Source of the DNA: Papiliotrema nemorosa
Taxonomy: Eukaryota; Basidiomycota; Tremellomycetes; Tremellales; Rhynchogastremaceae
Direction: 5' to 3'
DNA length: 64,000 bases
Assembly: GCA_032158125.1 (NCBI GenBank)
Contig: JASKOT010000017.1
Coordinates: forward strand, 1-64,000
The stretch's first letter is position 1. Every line of letters starts with the position of its first letter. A program made the translations under genes and the position numbers. The notes below the pieces were generated by a model that saw only the letters and a program-made list of their open reading frames with translations, had not been told where the DNA came from and did not search any database. This document shows, one piece after another, positions 44,513 to 55,605 of this stretch.

Positions 44513-44858
44513 ATGTCCTGTATGCAAATTAGCACCAGGGAGCTACAATGGTGCGCGATCCTCACTGGGTTCGAAGATACCTAGCAGTGTCTGGATTGAG
44601 GGGTCGTCTGCAAGTCAGTCGGTATATATTTGGTATGGATGTTCGAGTCTTGCGCATGAAACCGCCATCACAAGGGTCAATGCATCAATGCGTCAGTGGG
44701 GAAAACATCGTTCCTCCCAAATGTAGAGCCTGGAATTAGCATCAGAGAGAAAGAGCGCATTGTCAATGAATGAAGGTGCAAAGTCAAAGTCCTCGCGAGG
44801 TCCGTTCACCGTTTCAACGCGACCGGTTTTGTTGTTCTCCTTACAACATAAACTGACC
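44513..44858. other. Divergent region between the small helical gene and SWD3
   Basis: 346 bp. It may hold the first exon of the minus-strand gene (about 44568-44609). A TATATA element lies near 44620. No other gene is seen. Confidence 0.4.
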
Positions 44859-46039
44859 ATGGCCATCCAAATGTCGGAAGCCGGCCCTTCCACTCCTCCT
44901 ACAGGCAGACAGCCGAGCTACAAGCTAGCTCATTCCATCTCGGCCCATGCAAGGGCTGTCACTGCTTTGCGCTTTTCTCCAGATGGACAGGTCCTTGTTT
45001 CAGCTGGTATGTCACTTGAAACAACTGGGCTGACTGACAGGTGCCGATGGGTATATGCATTTTTGGTATGGGGTACAGCTTGGATTTGACTCATTACAGG
45101 ACCCCTACTGGCGATTATAAGCGATCCATCAGAGCCCATAGAGCAGGTACAGCACGCCCAATGAGCGAGAGTTGACCATAGGGATCAACGACATTTCCAT
45201 CTCTCCCGACAGCCTATTTGTCGCTTCGGCTTCCGACGACAAATTCATCCACATCCACTCTTGTACCTCGTCTGCCTCCTCTCAACCCAACAACACTCGA
45301 CTCAGGCGATTAGCAGCACATACAGCTCCTGTATTATGTACTGCCTTTTCTCCGAAATCCGATTGTCTAGTGAGCGGGTCTTACGATGAAAGTGCAATCA
45401 TATGGGATGTCCGACGAGGAAAGGTTATAAGGGTTTTGCCTGCCCATTCGGAAGCTGTATGGACAGTGGGATGGGATAGAGAGGCAGGCATGGTCATTAC
45501 GGGCAGTGCGGACGGTCTCATGTGGGTGGAATGTGACGATCGAAGCTGACCGAAGTCGGATATGGGACGCACATACTGGACAATGTCTGAAGACTCTAGA
45601 CAATGATACGAACTCCCCAGTGTAGGTCTCTATTTAATCCTTCACTGAGAGCAGCTCGTACGCCGCCTTTACCCCCTCCTCCACCTACATCCTCTCGTCT
45701 ACCTTGTCTTCCGCCCTGAGGATATACAACATCCACACCTCCAAAGTCCTCAAGACGCTCAAAGCGCCAACTCAATTTGTGTCTGAAAAGTTTCCTTGTC
45801 CCGCTCTTCTCTACCCGACCTTGCCCACGGACGAGGTCAAATCGGACGCTTGGGTGGTGAGCGGCTCGGAGAATGGTAAAGTGGTATTGTGGGAGTTGTC
45901 CTCTCGTCGAGTCGCGCAAGTACTGGATGCCCACAAGAGCGCTGTGGTCGCATTGGCAGTCTCTCCAGATGGAAGGACGATAGCTTCGGGGAGTTTGGAG
46001 CCTGAAAAGGTCATACATATATGGCATGATGAGTCGTAA
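44859..46039 (+). CDS. SWD3: WD40 protein, WDR5/Swd3 subunit of the COMPASS complex
   Basis: Seven-bladed WD40 scaffold of the histone H3K4 methyltransferase complex. The start at 44859 opens MAIQMSEAGPSTPPTGRQPS. Blades follow in order: SISAHARAVTALRFSPDGQV, AHRAGINDISISPDSLFVAS, LAAHTAPVLCTAFSPKSDCL with VSGSYDESAIIWDVRRGKVI, LPAHSEAVWTVGWDREAGMV, a DTNSPV-type blade 5 start (LKTLDNDTNSPV), LRIYNIHTSKVLKTLKAPTQ and LDAHKSAVVALAVSPDGRTI, ending ASGSLEPEKVIHIWHDES. The ISDIS, DNDTNSPV and final EPEKVI blocks are those of WDR5. Six short introns. The sixth blade carries an insertion (ALLYPTLPTDEVKSDAWVV) relative to human WDR5. Confidence 0.85.
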
Positions 46040-46104
46040 AAGAGGCGCAGAGTCCTCCTGCTTTATGACATGACGATGTGACGATGAGGTCCTCCACTGG
46101 AATA

Positions 46105-46814
46105 TCATAACCCCACACGACCACCCTTCCCTCGTACGCCCTTCCAAGCATTGTCCACCCATTCTTTCTCTGATTTATCCACCAACACCTCTTGCGTCCC
46201 CCCGTGTTGAGATTCCGAGCTGAAAAACAAACCAGTCTTACTGGGTGTGGTATCATGTGGCAGATTTAGAATCTTGGCAGTACTGGAAGAAAGAGGTGAA
46301 GGTCTATGTGTCGCAGATCCAGGAGTTTGCTTGGTGGGTGTCTGAAAACCTCGATTTGGGGTAGCGATGAGTGCCCCGGCGGCCTTTGCCTCTGGAGTGG
46401 GGTATTTCCTGGTCTATTCTTCAGCATGAAGTGAAGAGATCTACTCACTGCTGGAGGAGAAGGCTGGACGGGCGCATATGTTTTGACATTTGTGTTGGCC
46501 AGTACGGGAGGAGGGGGGTATTGCAGACTTAGACCGGCTTGGGCAGCATTCGCACTGAGTAGTGCCAAGAGTATCCATTCTTTGAATGAGCATCACCCAA
46601 TTGGAACCGATGAGTGCTCACCTGAATACCAGATGAGAGGTTCTGCTATACCGGCACCTAGTTGCTCATCGATCAGCCATATCAGCCCATGACGAATGGT
46701 GCGATAGGGCGTGAAGATTGTCTTGACTAGACAGGCGAGGAAGAGGATGAACAGGTTTGCCTTTAGCCTCGTCAGGGCAACCGGTCGAGAAAAACGTTGT
46801 ATGCTGAACGCCAT
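46105..46814 (-). CDS. Small protein with two N-terminal membrane segments (Pom34-like topology)
   Basis: Not firmly recognised. Three exons give about 210 residues from the ATG at 46814. LKANLFILFLACLVKTIFTP is a likely membrane helix, and GLIWLIDEQLGAGIAEPLIW plus SEWILLALLSANAAQAGLSL a second hydrophobic region. A polar tail follows with Thr-Pro-rich elements (ALIATPNRGFQTPTKQTPGS, PSPLSSSTAKILNL) and ends DNAWKGVRGKGGRVGL. Two N-terminal helices with a TP-rich tail fit the layout of the fungal pore membrane protein Pom34, but I cannot show homology by eye. Both introns are canonical GT-AG and the frame is kept. Confidence 0.6.
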
Positions 46815-46891
46815 GGTCGATGGTTGTGAGTTGAATGAGAGCAGAGCCAGCAGAAGAGATGAAACGTCGAGTGAAACGGAAGAACTTCGGA

Positions 46892-46897
46892 TATATA
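46892..46897 (+). promoter_or_regulatory. TATA-like element of family copy 5
   Basis: TATATA about 55 bp before the ATG at 46949. The CACGTG seen in copies 1-3 is absent here. Confidence 0.4.
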
Positions 46898-46948
46898 CGT
46901 GTACATATGTTTGGTTTGGTCCCCCATACCATTAACACTCAAACCGAT

Positions 46949-47878
46949 ATGGCTGCCCTCATCGCCTCCCCCGTGCAGCTAACTCAGCTCAACGCGCCTG
47001 GATCTGCGGTCAGTCTCGCTTCTTACGACACCCTGCGAGGTCGAGACTCGTTCGCGCTGCCCTTCACAGCCCAAATGATTTCCGACCTGGATCACCTCGT
47101 AATGGTGGTCCTTTCCTCCAGATTACCCGATAACGTTCACCAAGCGATTTGTGCATTTAGACTGGAGACTTCGCGCTACTATGATGAGTCCTTGATCACT
47201 TGCCATCGCGATGAGTCGCGGTGAAAGACTCACTGACACGTCGTACAGGAGCCCTGGTGGATGGGGTCGGACCGGTGCACAATGCTCAAATCCTGAATGC
47301 CCTGGCTGCTGTACAAGAGCAAGTGAGAGCTATGCGTGAAGACCTCGGAGATCTACGCACAAAGTCGCGTATCAGGTACAGAAATCTATCTGCGCGGATA
47401 GATCGTGGGCAAGTGGATACCCGCCGACGGCTCCAAGGGCTCAGACGACAACTCCAGGCGACGAGGGAGGCATCGGAGCTGAGAGTATGTATCTAGCAAT
47501 CACAGGCTTGCTCATTTCTGAACATAGCTGATAGTAGGCTACCAATGTGGCGAGATCGCACATGGGCCAGTCCTTACTGCCGCTACCGGTGGCGAGAGGT
47601 GCACCGCATCAACTCCCTGTGAGTTCGCAACCAAAAGGACAAGTGTCTAACCAACAGCCTGCTTTCGCGGACATGAATGGGGAGAGCTCCCGAGCCATTG
47701 CGACTTTGCCTGATCAGACGTTGGACCAAGTTCTGCAAGCATACAGGCTGGACCCGCGCGGATTGAGGAAGAGGCAAATGAAGGCTAGGGCCATATGGCT
47801 CTATTTGGGTGGCGAGGCACATGCTCGAGAAATGAGTGAGTTGCCCAGATGCTTCTAGACTGACCGACAGACAGATGA
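46949..47878 (+). CDS. PHQLP/LGG family protein, copy 5 (unknown function)
   Basis: Not recognised. This copy lies 37 kb from the others. Exon 1 opens MAALIASPVQLTQLNAPGSA and has DTLRGRDSFALPFTAQMISD, aligning with the DSLPLPxTDAM block. The coiled-coil exon is QILNALAAVQEQVRAMREDL. Exon 3 carries LLPLPVARGAPHQLP, the same signature as copy 3. Exon 4 has TLPDQTLDQVLQAYRL and KARAIWLYLGGEA. Introns 2 and 3 are phase 0, as in copies 1-3. At the conserved intron 1 position, however, the sequence is TCGC|GCTACT rather than C|GT, and no nearby GT donor restores the frame to the coiled-coil exon. Either a non-canonical donor is used or the copy is damaged at one point. The end may be spliced at 47835/47871 or read to 47858. 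Confidence 0.55.
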
Positions 47879-48331
47879 TGCGGTGTCTTGGTATGAATTG
47901 ACCAGAAGCTTTACTTTGGAGTGTGACGACTTGAACGAGTGCCTTGTACACGATATTTTGTACTTGTCGATACAAAATTTACGACCTGAGATGTATCAAT
48001 AATCACCTGTGATGCAGGTGTTTCCTGCATACAGTGCCAACGAGGTCACCCGTGAACGTTCTCGCACACGGTCAAGGAACGTTGGCTGCCGAACAAGCCT
48101 CGTCTTGCACCGATGACGTTCATCCTCTGTCAGCGTGGAGCCCTTCTTATCGTCGTCTCATTGACTAGGCTACATAAACTCGAGTATCGGTATGTACAAC
48201 ATGTGAGCTCTTTCTTCCTACCCCTTCATCGATTACTTCCGACGCCAAAGCCTCATGCCTGTTTGAACTCCAGTTGGCTGACGATCAATGGCCAGACTGT
48301 TACATTAGCTCTGCACTGTATCATCACCCCC
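47879..48331. other. Convergent intergenic region, family copy 5 / MATH-BTB
   Basis: 453 bp between two converging genes. It should hold both 3' ends. No coding frame or RNA gene is visible. Confidence 0.5.
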
Positions 48332-50396
48332 TCACTCACCCTCTTCGAATCCGACATGTTTGCCCAGTCTGATCTGTTGCCAAATCTGCGTCATCGTCTC
48401 TGATTTCTTGATCTCGCTCCAATGCCGAAGGAAGAATGCGACTTGGACATTTCTGACATCTTCGTATGTCGAGCTAAACCTGGAGAAAACTTCTGCCGGG
48501 ATATTATGTGCGGCGAGGTTGGAGCAAATGTGCTGGAAAGCGCGTAGTTTCAGTGCGGGCATGTCGAGCTTGTCGGCCAAACGATAGACTGCTTTGGCAC
48601 TGACGGGTCGGAGGCCATTGGTACTGTGTTCTGACCCTCCTCTATCCTCGAGCCATTGTCTGATCCAATCCCGACGAAGAGGCCCGTCACCCATTGCAGT
48701 ATGGAATGAAGCGGTCGACCCGGTTCGTCCATGCCCTGGATGACTGGACGCAGATGTGATGAATGAAGATGACAGGGGTGCGAAAATGATCGTGTCGGTG
48801 TATATCTAATGTGAGCGTTGGATACAGGAATGTTCCTACGTAGAATAGAATGGCCATCCAGGTACGCAAGGCCGCATCACGTATAATGATGCGGGTTTTC
48901 CGGGGACCGATCGGTATCCCGTCATCAATATCAGCCGGTCTGACCAGAGGCATCGCTGCAACGCTGGGGGTGGGATGCTCCTCTTCGTTCTCTTTGACCT
49001 CTTCCGATGCAGATTCTGGAATAGTCTCATGATGATGTTCAGGTTCTGCCTCGCTCTCCTCGTCATTTGTGCTTCCGTCTTCTCGATTTTCAAAGCTTCG
49101 CCTTGACGATGATGGGGGTGACGGTGCTCTTGGTGGTTCCGAAGCTCGACTCGTGGTTGTGGTAAGGTTCAATCCCGACCTCGGTGTAGGCTCATTGTCA
49201 TCCCGCTCGTCCTCCATGTCAGAATCAGACAGCACGTCGATGTCGTCCAAACTTTCCTGATATTAGCTCGAGCTGCGTCTACACGTACCGAGCCCTGGAG
49301 GTCTCCCTCTGCTTCTCCAAAGCCACCTTGGAACATCGCCTCAAAGTATTCGAAACGCATCAACAATTTTTTGTTTGCGTAGATCCTCCTTGGACCCGAA
49401 TCGCCGGCTTTACGAGGGAAGACAAATTCCACATCCGAGTACACTTATATCAGCGTCACTCTGCCACTCACACTCACATGGATCATCGAGCATCTGTCCC
49501 ACCGCAAGCATGATATCTTTCGGCACCACCCTCCTCTGTCCACCTCCTGCCGCTACACCTCCTGCTACCCCTCCACCCGCTCCATATCCACCTGACCAAG
49601 CGCTCAATCCTCCTCCACTACCCACATATTTTCCTTGCACATACGTGACCGCGGAAACGTCTGTCTGAGAAGGTAATCCTATTCCTAACCAGTACCCAGC
49701 CGGAGGTTGAGCTTGAGCTTTGATCGTACAGACCACCAAGATCCCATCAGTGTCCAAGACTGTAGGATGGAAAAATAGGGCGTCCCGTTTCGCGAATTGT
49801 TGCCATCCCCAATTGGCAGTCTTCACTGCGAATGTATGGTTCTCTGCATCTTTGGATGCTAGAGTCAAGATCTTGCCAGTTCGTTCGTCGGGGATCAAAG
49901 ACTTGATCTCGAATCGAAACCACCATGTGCCCTTCCTCGTCCATTTCCCACTGATCGCTTGGTCTCGTTCTGCGACCGTGGGCTAATAATCAGACTGAAG
50001 GCTCGAAAGAGTGACTTACAACACAGGATAGGTAGAGCGAGGCGTAATCTCCCCCTTGAGTACCTGAGTTGGCGTACCATAATACCTCCCATAGGTTGTC
50101 GGCATCACCAAACACAGCCGACTTGACGCATTTCCTGCGACTTGAGCCCAAGCACGATGTTGCCTTGCATCAACTCACGACTTGCCCTCTCCCTTGGTGG
50201 TATCGTACATCCCCTTCATCCCCGTCAGACGCCATTCAAGAGTTGTCGAAGATGACTCGGCAAACTCCATGACTTCGACCGGTTCAAGCGGGACGTTCTG
50301 CGGTGCAGGTTGTACTGGTCATTAGATCATAGTCTAGAGCTTCAGCATACCTTGTGCATGCTCTCGCGGTGCATATGGGGGCGGAAAGTTGGACAT
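48332..50396 (-). CDS. MATH-BTB domain protein
   Basis: Likely substrate adaptor of a Cul3 ubiquitin ligase. The ATG at 50396 opens MSNFPPPYAPREHAQ. A MATH/TRAF-like region follows: TLEWRLTGMKGMYDTTKGES, FRFEIKSLIPDERTGKILTL, HTFAVKTANWGWQQFAKRDA, TDGILVVCTIKAQAQPPAGY. The BTB fold begins at YSDVEFVFPRKAG and RIYANKKLLMRFEYFEAMFQ, and continues after an insert with RTWMAILFYIYTDTIIFAPL, the typical 'YxYTD' helix of BTB domains. The insert of about 100 residues is acidic and Ser/Glu-rich (DIDVLSDSDMEDERDDNEPT). The C-terminal helices are VSAKAVYRLADKLDMPALKL and RAFQHICSNLAAHNIPAEVF. Several canonical introns. Confidence 0.82.
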
Positions 50397-50571
50397 GTCT
50401 TGGATGAAAGAGTTGAAGATGACTCTTTGAACCGTCAAATCGGCTATGACGCGCTCCGACGGTTTTCAAGCACGAGCGGGGGCGTGTTTCAGCTTGGCGG
50501 GGACTTGCTATGGTGCATAACTACTATGTATGCCATGCATATACAACAACTTGATGCAAAGATGATGCTTC

Positions 50572-53106
50572 TTATGCTGATTGACTTGATGATTCGCCCT
50601 CCGTCACTGCCGTCCCAAAGATCCTCTTGTCCTCTTCCTGTCTTTTTGCTAATGCTTCTTCTTGCTCTTCCATTTGTAATCCTCTCAACGCTCGCCTCTC
50701 CCTTGCCCGCATCTTCTTCTCCCTCTTGTGCACGCGAGCTCCAATGGAATGCTCCAGTACTTCCTTCAATCGCCTATGTGTTTGGTCCACGCGGTGCAGA
50801 TGAGACATCACGTCGTACTCCGACTTCCAGGCGTTTTTCGCCTCGGCAAAGAACAGCATCTCTCCGATGGTCTCCTTGCCTCGGGAGAGTCGCGGCGCCT
50901 GACGCATCGCCGTAACATACTCGTCGAGCTCCAGTCTGTTCTCACTGGGCTCTCGACCGGCCAAAATCCGATGTTCGTCTCGGAGTCGCATGGTAACTTC
51001 CTTTAGGAGATTCTGAATTCTATTCTGGAGAACCTTCTTTCCCGATGTGGCTCGCGCCATGTTGAGAGGGATCGTTAAATAGTCGACATGAAATTGGGTC
51101 ATGGGCGGGGCGATATCCCGAGGCCAAACGAAATCATCCACAGAGTTCCCACGTAGCTTCAAGCCCCACTGCAGTCCCTTTGCAGGAGGGACGTCGGCTT
51201 CAGCTTCCAGAGAACCGTCCTGTACCGACTCGTTCGTACGCTTGATGGCGGCTTGTCGGTGGTACTCGACCAAAGTACGATAGACCCAATAAGCCTGCTG
51301 TCGTTGGGCTAGATCAATGTACGTCCTGGCGAGCAATACTGCAGCTGCGACATCTCCAGCATCTCGCACATGCTCAAAGCAGGTCGACCATGTGTCCATG
51401 TCGATATTCCGCCAGACTGTCGGTTTGGGAGATACGGGGATCGTCTCACGACTGACAAAGGTGTCGTAAACCTGTGACGCGCTTTTCTGAATCTGCCGCA
51501 GAGTCGGAAATCGGGATTGGTCGAAATCTTCGTATCGTCTTGCTCCTGCGCCGGTGGTCGGCACCGATGTGAATTCGTCAATAGCTGGGACGTCCGAGCC
51601 GACCGACGAGAGAGTATCCCTAACATCGTGTAGCATCTCCCCGACGACGGAGACCTTTCTGGAGCGTCCGAAAGCATCCGTCTCCTTTCGCTGGGCGTTG
51701 AAAGCGGCTGTTTCCCCGCTCAGCGTCGGCCCAAAGTCGTCGTCTGCATCTTGCTCTGCGATTGGTGTCGAGGGTGCTGCCTCTGTAGGCTCCAACACGG
51801 CCGTCTGCCTCAGCTCAACTCCAGCAAACTGCCCTGAAATCTCCTCCATTGTCCTCGCCCACCTCGGGCTGTGAAACATTTCCGTCAGAGCCATCATCTT
51901 GTATGTCTCTCCTTGTCTCGCAAACAGTCCCATCAACGCATTGACCGTGTTCCGATCCAGCGTCTTCAACGAGTATTCCGAGAATGGGTTGACCTTTTGC
52001 AACAATGGCAGGTCGATCGTATGTCCATCACGTAACATCTGATACATCATCCCGTCCAGAGTCTTGGCGAATTCGTGATCCTTCGCTAGGTCCCGTACGA
52101 GGTTGAGCGATTGAGACACCGCGGACAGGGAATTACGTAGGGGCAAGGCGACAGATTGAAATTCCTTCATGATCAACCACAACGTCGTCATAATCTCCTC
52201 CCCTTCTGTCGATATCGCAGCACCTCGAGCGGACTGAGCCGGTATACGAGGTCGATCAAAGTAAGATTCCTTTCTTTTCGTTTCGGCATGCGGGCCAGCG
52301 GTCGACAATCTCCTTATCTTCCTCGCTCGCTCCACTATCGTGTGCATCCGTATACGCAGCAACTCTTCCTTTTCCCGGATCACCATATCCCTATTCAGTC
52401 GGACCAGTTGAGCATATAGCCTCTCCACCACGTTGACCGAGCCGTACATTGACAAAGCCGCCAATGCCCTCGCCCCATCTACCGCTTCAATACCTCCGCA
52501 GGCTGAGCGCATGTCCATGATCACAGCTGTTATACGGTCCGCAAATGTCCTAGCGACATGCTCTCCAGGTCCGAACGGTGTTGACCAGTCTTTGCGTAGA
52601 GGGATAGGCACAATATCAACGAGGACCGACCGTAGTGTTTCCAAGGGTAAAGAGCGTCGAGTTGGAGGTGATATTTGAGCATAGATCTTCCATGTCCTGT
52701 TAGCCCTAACGGCATATGGTGCTTGTCGAGAGTGAGAATAGTCAAAGTGTGACCGCGAGTTGAGATGGTTCCGGAGTTGTTGGATGAGGTGGGCTTCGTC
52801 TTGGTATCGAAACACAATGTTGGAATGGCGGGATGTAGGCGTGGAAGGGGTGAAGAAGGTCTTCTCTAGGTGTAGAGGGGGGTCTCTTATACGTGATGGT
52901 CCAGCTTCTGGTTCGACCATAGCAGCATTCGCTGTCGCTGTTGAAGACACCTGGGCATCTTCCAGTCGTAGCGACGTCGCATGAGACCGCGAACGACTGT
53001 CCCGTCAGCTCGTGCGTTGGTTGTAATGAATCTTTGCCGGGTTTACTCACGGCTGACACCATGTCTGGCGTATACTCAACTGCCTCGAGCGCAAGACGGG
53101 CCTCAT
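50572..53106 (-). CDS. Mitochondrial protein, probably an organellar expression factor (unknown)
   Basis: Not firmly recognised. The ATG at 53106 begins a short exon MRPVLRSRQLSIRQTWCQP joined by a canonical intron to RSRSHATSLRLEDAQ. This Arg/Ser-rich, acid-free start is a strong mitochondrial presequence. One very long exon then gives about 800 residues, mainly helical. Segments such as MDTWSTCFEHVRDAGDVAAA followed by VLLARTYIDLAQRQQAYWVY look like PPR-type helical pairs, and ALMGLFARQGETYKMMALTE is similar. The C-terminus is strongly charged (EKKMRARERRALRGLQMEEQ). By context it could be a mitochondrial mRNA stability or translation factor; this is inference. The single-intron structure contrasts with its intron-rich neighbours. 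Confidence 0.65.
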
Positions 53107-53446
53107 AGCGCTCTCGAGCAAGGTGTCTATGGCTTGTGTATACCTATGGAAAAAGTCGGTTCGTGCAGGTGTGTCGCATCTTGAAACCCGTCGGAAACGC
53201 GACCACCTCCCAGACCACGTGGAGGTGGGGGACAGTCTAAAGTGCCACAGTCGGGAATAGCAAACTGCCTATACATCGGCGTTTCAACCAGAATGGTTCC
53301 GCGAAATTTGCACTGGCCAGTCTCAGATGGGAGAGGGGAAAAGCGCTGTTCGCCGCCTCTGTCCAGCGTGCCACCCTGAGACTTATTCCACTATTCAGCA
53401 AAGAAAGTCCCTTCTCATCCGTCAAGCTTGAAAGATCATTCAAAAA

Positions 53447-54022
53447 TGGTGAGTCCTATACGGCAGACGACGCAAGGCTGGGTCATGGGAGGATACTACA
53501 TGGATAAGGATCTGCATGGAACGAAAGGTGGTGGCAGGAAAGCAACGAGTTTGTCGACACAGGAGACATAGAGGTTTTCGTGAGCGTAGCCTGTACCGGG
53601 ATGGCCATATGGTTGCAACTGGGCTAGGGGATCTTCGCTACTCTGTCGGAATGAGGCGAGGAGAAAACACAGGAGATACGAACGAGAGGGAGATGGTGGA
53701 GAGGAGAGCATCGAGCGACCCAGCCTTGACTTCGACAGGACATTGCCATCGAAAGATGCTAACCCTTCAGCCTTCGCAAAAGACTTTCCGAATTAAGCAG
53801 AAGCTCGCCAAGAAGGCCCGACAGAACCGACCTGTTCCTCAGTGGTTCCGATTGAAGACTGACAGTGAGTTGATTTTCCATCTATGATCGGTACATTAGC
53901 TGATAGTTACAGCCAACATCCAGGTTAGTATCCGAGCATGGTTTTTTGGCGTGAAGGTGATACTGACCCATTAGTGGAACGCTAAGCGACGACACTGGCG
54001 ACGAACAAAGCTCAACCTCTAA
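53447..54022 (+). CDS. RPL39: Ribosomal protein eL39
   Basis: Small basic protein of the large ribosomal subunit at the exit tunnel. Four exons give 51 residues. Exon 1 is the ATG alone (53447-53449). Exon 2 (53771-53864) gives PSQKTFRIKQKLAKKARQNR then PVPQWFRLKTD. Exon 3 (53913-53923) is an 11-base micro-exon and exon 4 (53975-54022) gives WNAKRRHWRRTKLNL. The result matches eL39 along its whole length. Intron 1 is 321 nt (53450-53770), several times longer than usual here. Ribosomal-protein introns of this size often hold a snoRNA or a regulatory element, but I see no clear C/D or H/ACA boxes. Confidence 0.95.
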
Positions 54023-54498
54023 TCGTATCGATATTCGACATGTTTCCCGGATATTGATAGAGAAGAAAGGGTTGGGGAGTGTTCGATATATTGTCCACGA
54101 TTCGGTTGCCTGGAAAAGGGATCGATTGGCGGTCAAGGAAGGGTGCGGCTTTGGAGTGAAGACCATTTCAGGCTTGTACGACTATCATGGTTCACGATGG
54201 GATGCATCACTCCTGTCGTGTCGGAAGCGTTGCAAGCTTTGCATCAGCGAGAGCGGAAGCTGATGCTGTATTCTCGCGCAGAGCGTCCCATCACTCGTTA
54301 TGAAGGTCGACTGATCGCACATCAACCAATGAGCATGTTTTGCTCCTCGTCACGGGGCATGGAGAGTGAGGTCGGTGCAGATTATCCACTATTACGGCGA
54401 CATATATCATCGTGCATTGCGCTGCGGGGTATATACAAAATGGTCTCAGACACTCCTAAAAGGACGACTTGTCTACACTGCCCGGATCATTCTGGCAT
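54023..54498. other. Convergent intergenic region, RPL39 / VPS26
   Basis: 476 bp between two converging genes, with no coding frame or structural RNA that I can support. Confidence 0.5.
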
Positions 54499-55605
54499 CT
54501 AGTTCTCTCTGCGATATGTCAGTCGACGTTCGAAGGGATTGGCCATGACTCACGGGATCCTGAACACGGTGATCTCTTGCTGCTTGAAGTACCTCCTATT
54601 CTCCTCATCGATCAATACCAAGTTCAAGTAATATCTCGTGCTAAACTTCTTGTTGACATCTCTGAACGTCGGAGTCAACTCGAATCCACCCAAGAATAGC
54701 CTGATCGGTATTGTCTCTCCCCGAACTGGCGCTCCATCCATAATCTCAAACTTGGTTATTGTCTCTGATTCGTTGTACTGATTCGGTGCGGCACCCGTCG
54801 TTTCACGTCGAATGATCGATAGTTCCATATGCTTGATCTTGATACGGACGAGGAGGAAGTAGATCTTGCCGACGATAACGTCTTTCAGGTGGTACCTCGC
54901 ATAAGCTCGAGTCATCGAGCGTGATGGAGGGCTCACTTTGCTTTGTTGTATTCAAACTCGATATGTAGACAGTCCTCTATCCCGACCTCCATCTTGATTG
55001 ACATGTTTGAGTCTGGCGGCATTCGATAAGAGTGTACCCAGATTTCCCTCTCCTTGACGACCTCGCCCATCCGCCTGCCCAATGTAACTCGGAGGTAATA
55101 CCTGACCATTAGCGGGAAGATGTCAGACGGATAGACATACCTCAGCTTGACGTTTATACCTGAATAACTCTCATATTGCTTCTCTACATTCTTAAAGGTA
55201 AAGTCGAGTGTTTGCGCTTGGCGCAACTCCCCAGCCGATGCTAGCTCCTGTGACAGCGAGACAAACTCGTAATGATTACCTCTGTCGTAGAACAGCTCTA
55301 CCCAGTCAGCTACGACCACGCGGAGTGAATGACACGACTGACCTATCGATCCTATCAGTTCGATCCGTATTCCATCATGTTGAAACTTCTTGCCATCCTT
55401 GACTCGGACGTTCACCTCCCATCAGCAGAGTCCAGCACAGCGCCCAGCTCACCTGTCCCACGACGCTCTCCCCGTCGTAATACACCGGACATATCTCCTT
55501 CTTATCCTTCTCACCCTTGACCTCTACGGTCCGTCTGTCCTCTTCCCCTGCTAGTTTGATCTCCACCTCGACGGGTTGCGAGGCAAAGGAGAAGAATGAC
55601 GCCAT
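54499..55605 (-). CDS. VPS26: Retromer subunit Vps26
   Basis: Arrestin-fold subunit of the retromer, which sorts endosomal cargo back to the Golgi. The start at 55605 gives MASFFSFASQPVEVEIKLAG, the usual opening, with YYDGESVVGQV. Then follow KFQHDGIRIELIGSIGQ, YDRGNHYEFVSLSQELASAG, YESYSGINVKLRYVYPSDIF, YYLRVTLGRRMGEVVKEREI, and the second arrestin half [93 protein letters not shown]. An intron just after RIP with a good branch point adds EN and moves the stop from 54550 to 54499; either end is possible. Several introns. Length about 310 residues, close to the family core without the usual extended tail. Confidence 0.93.
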
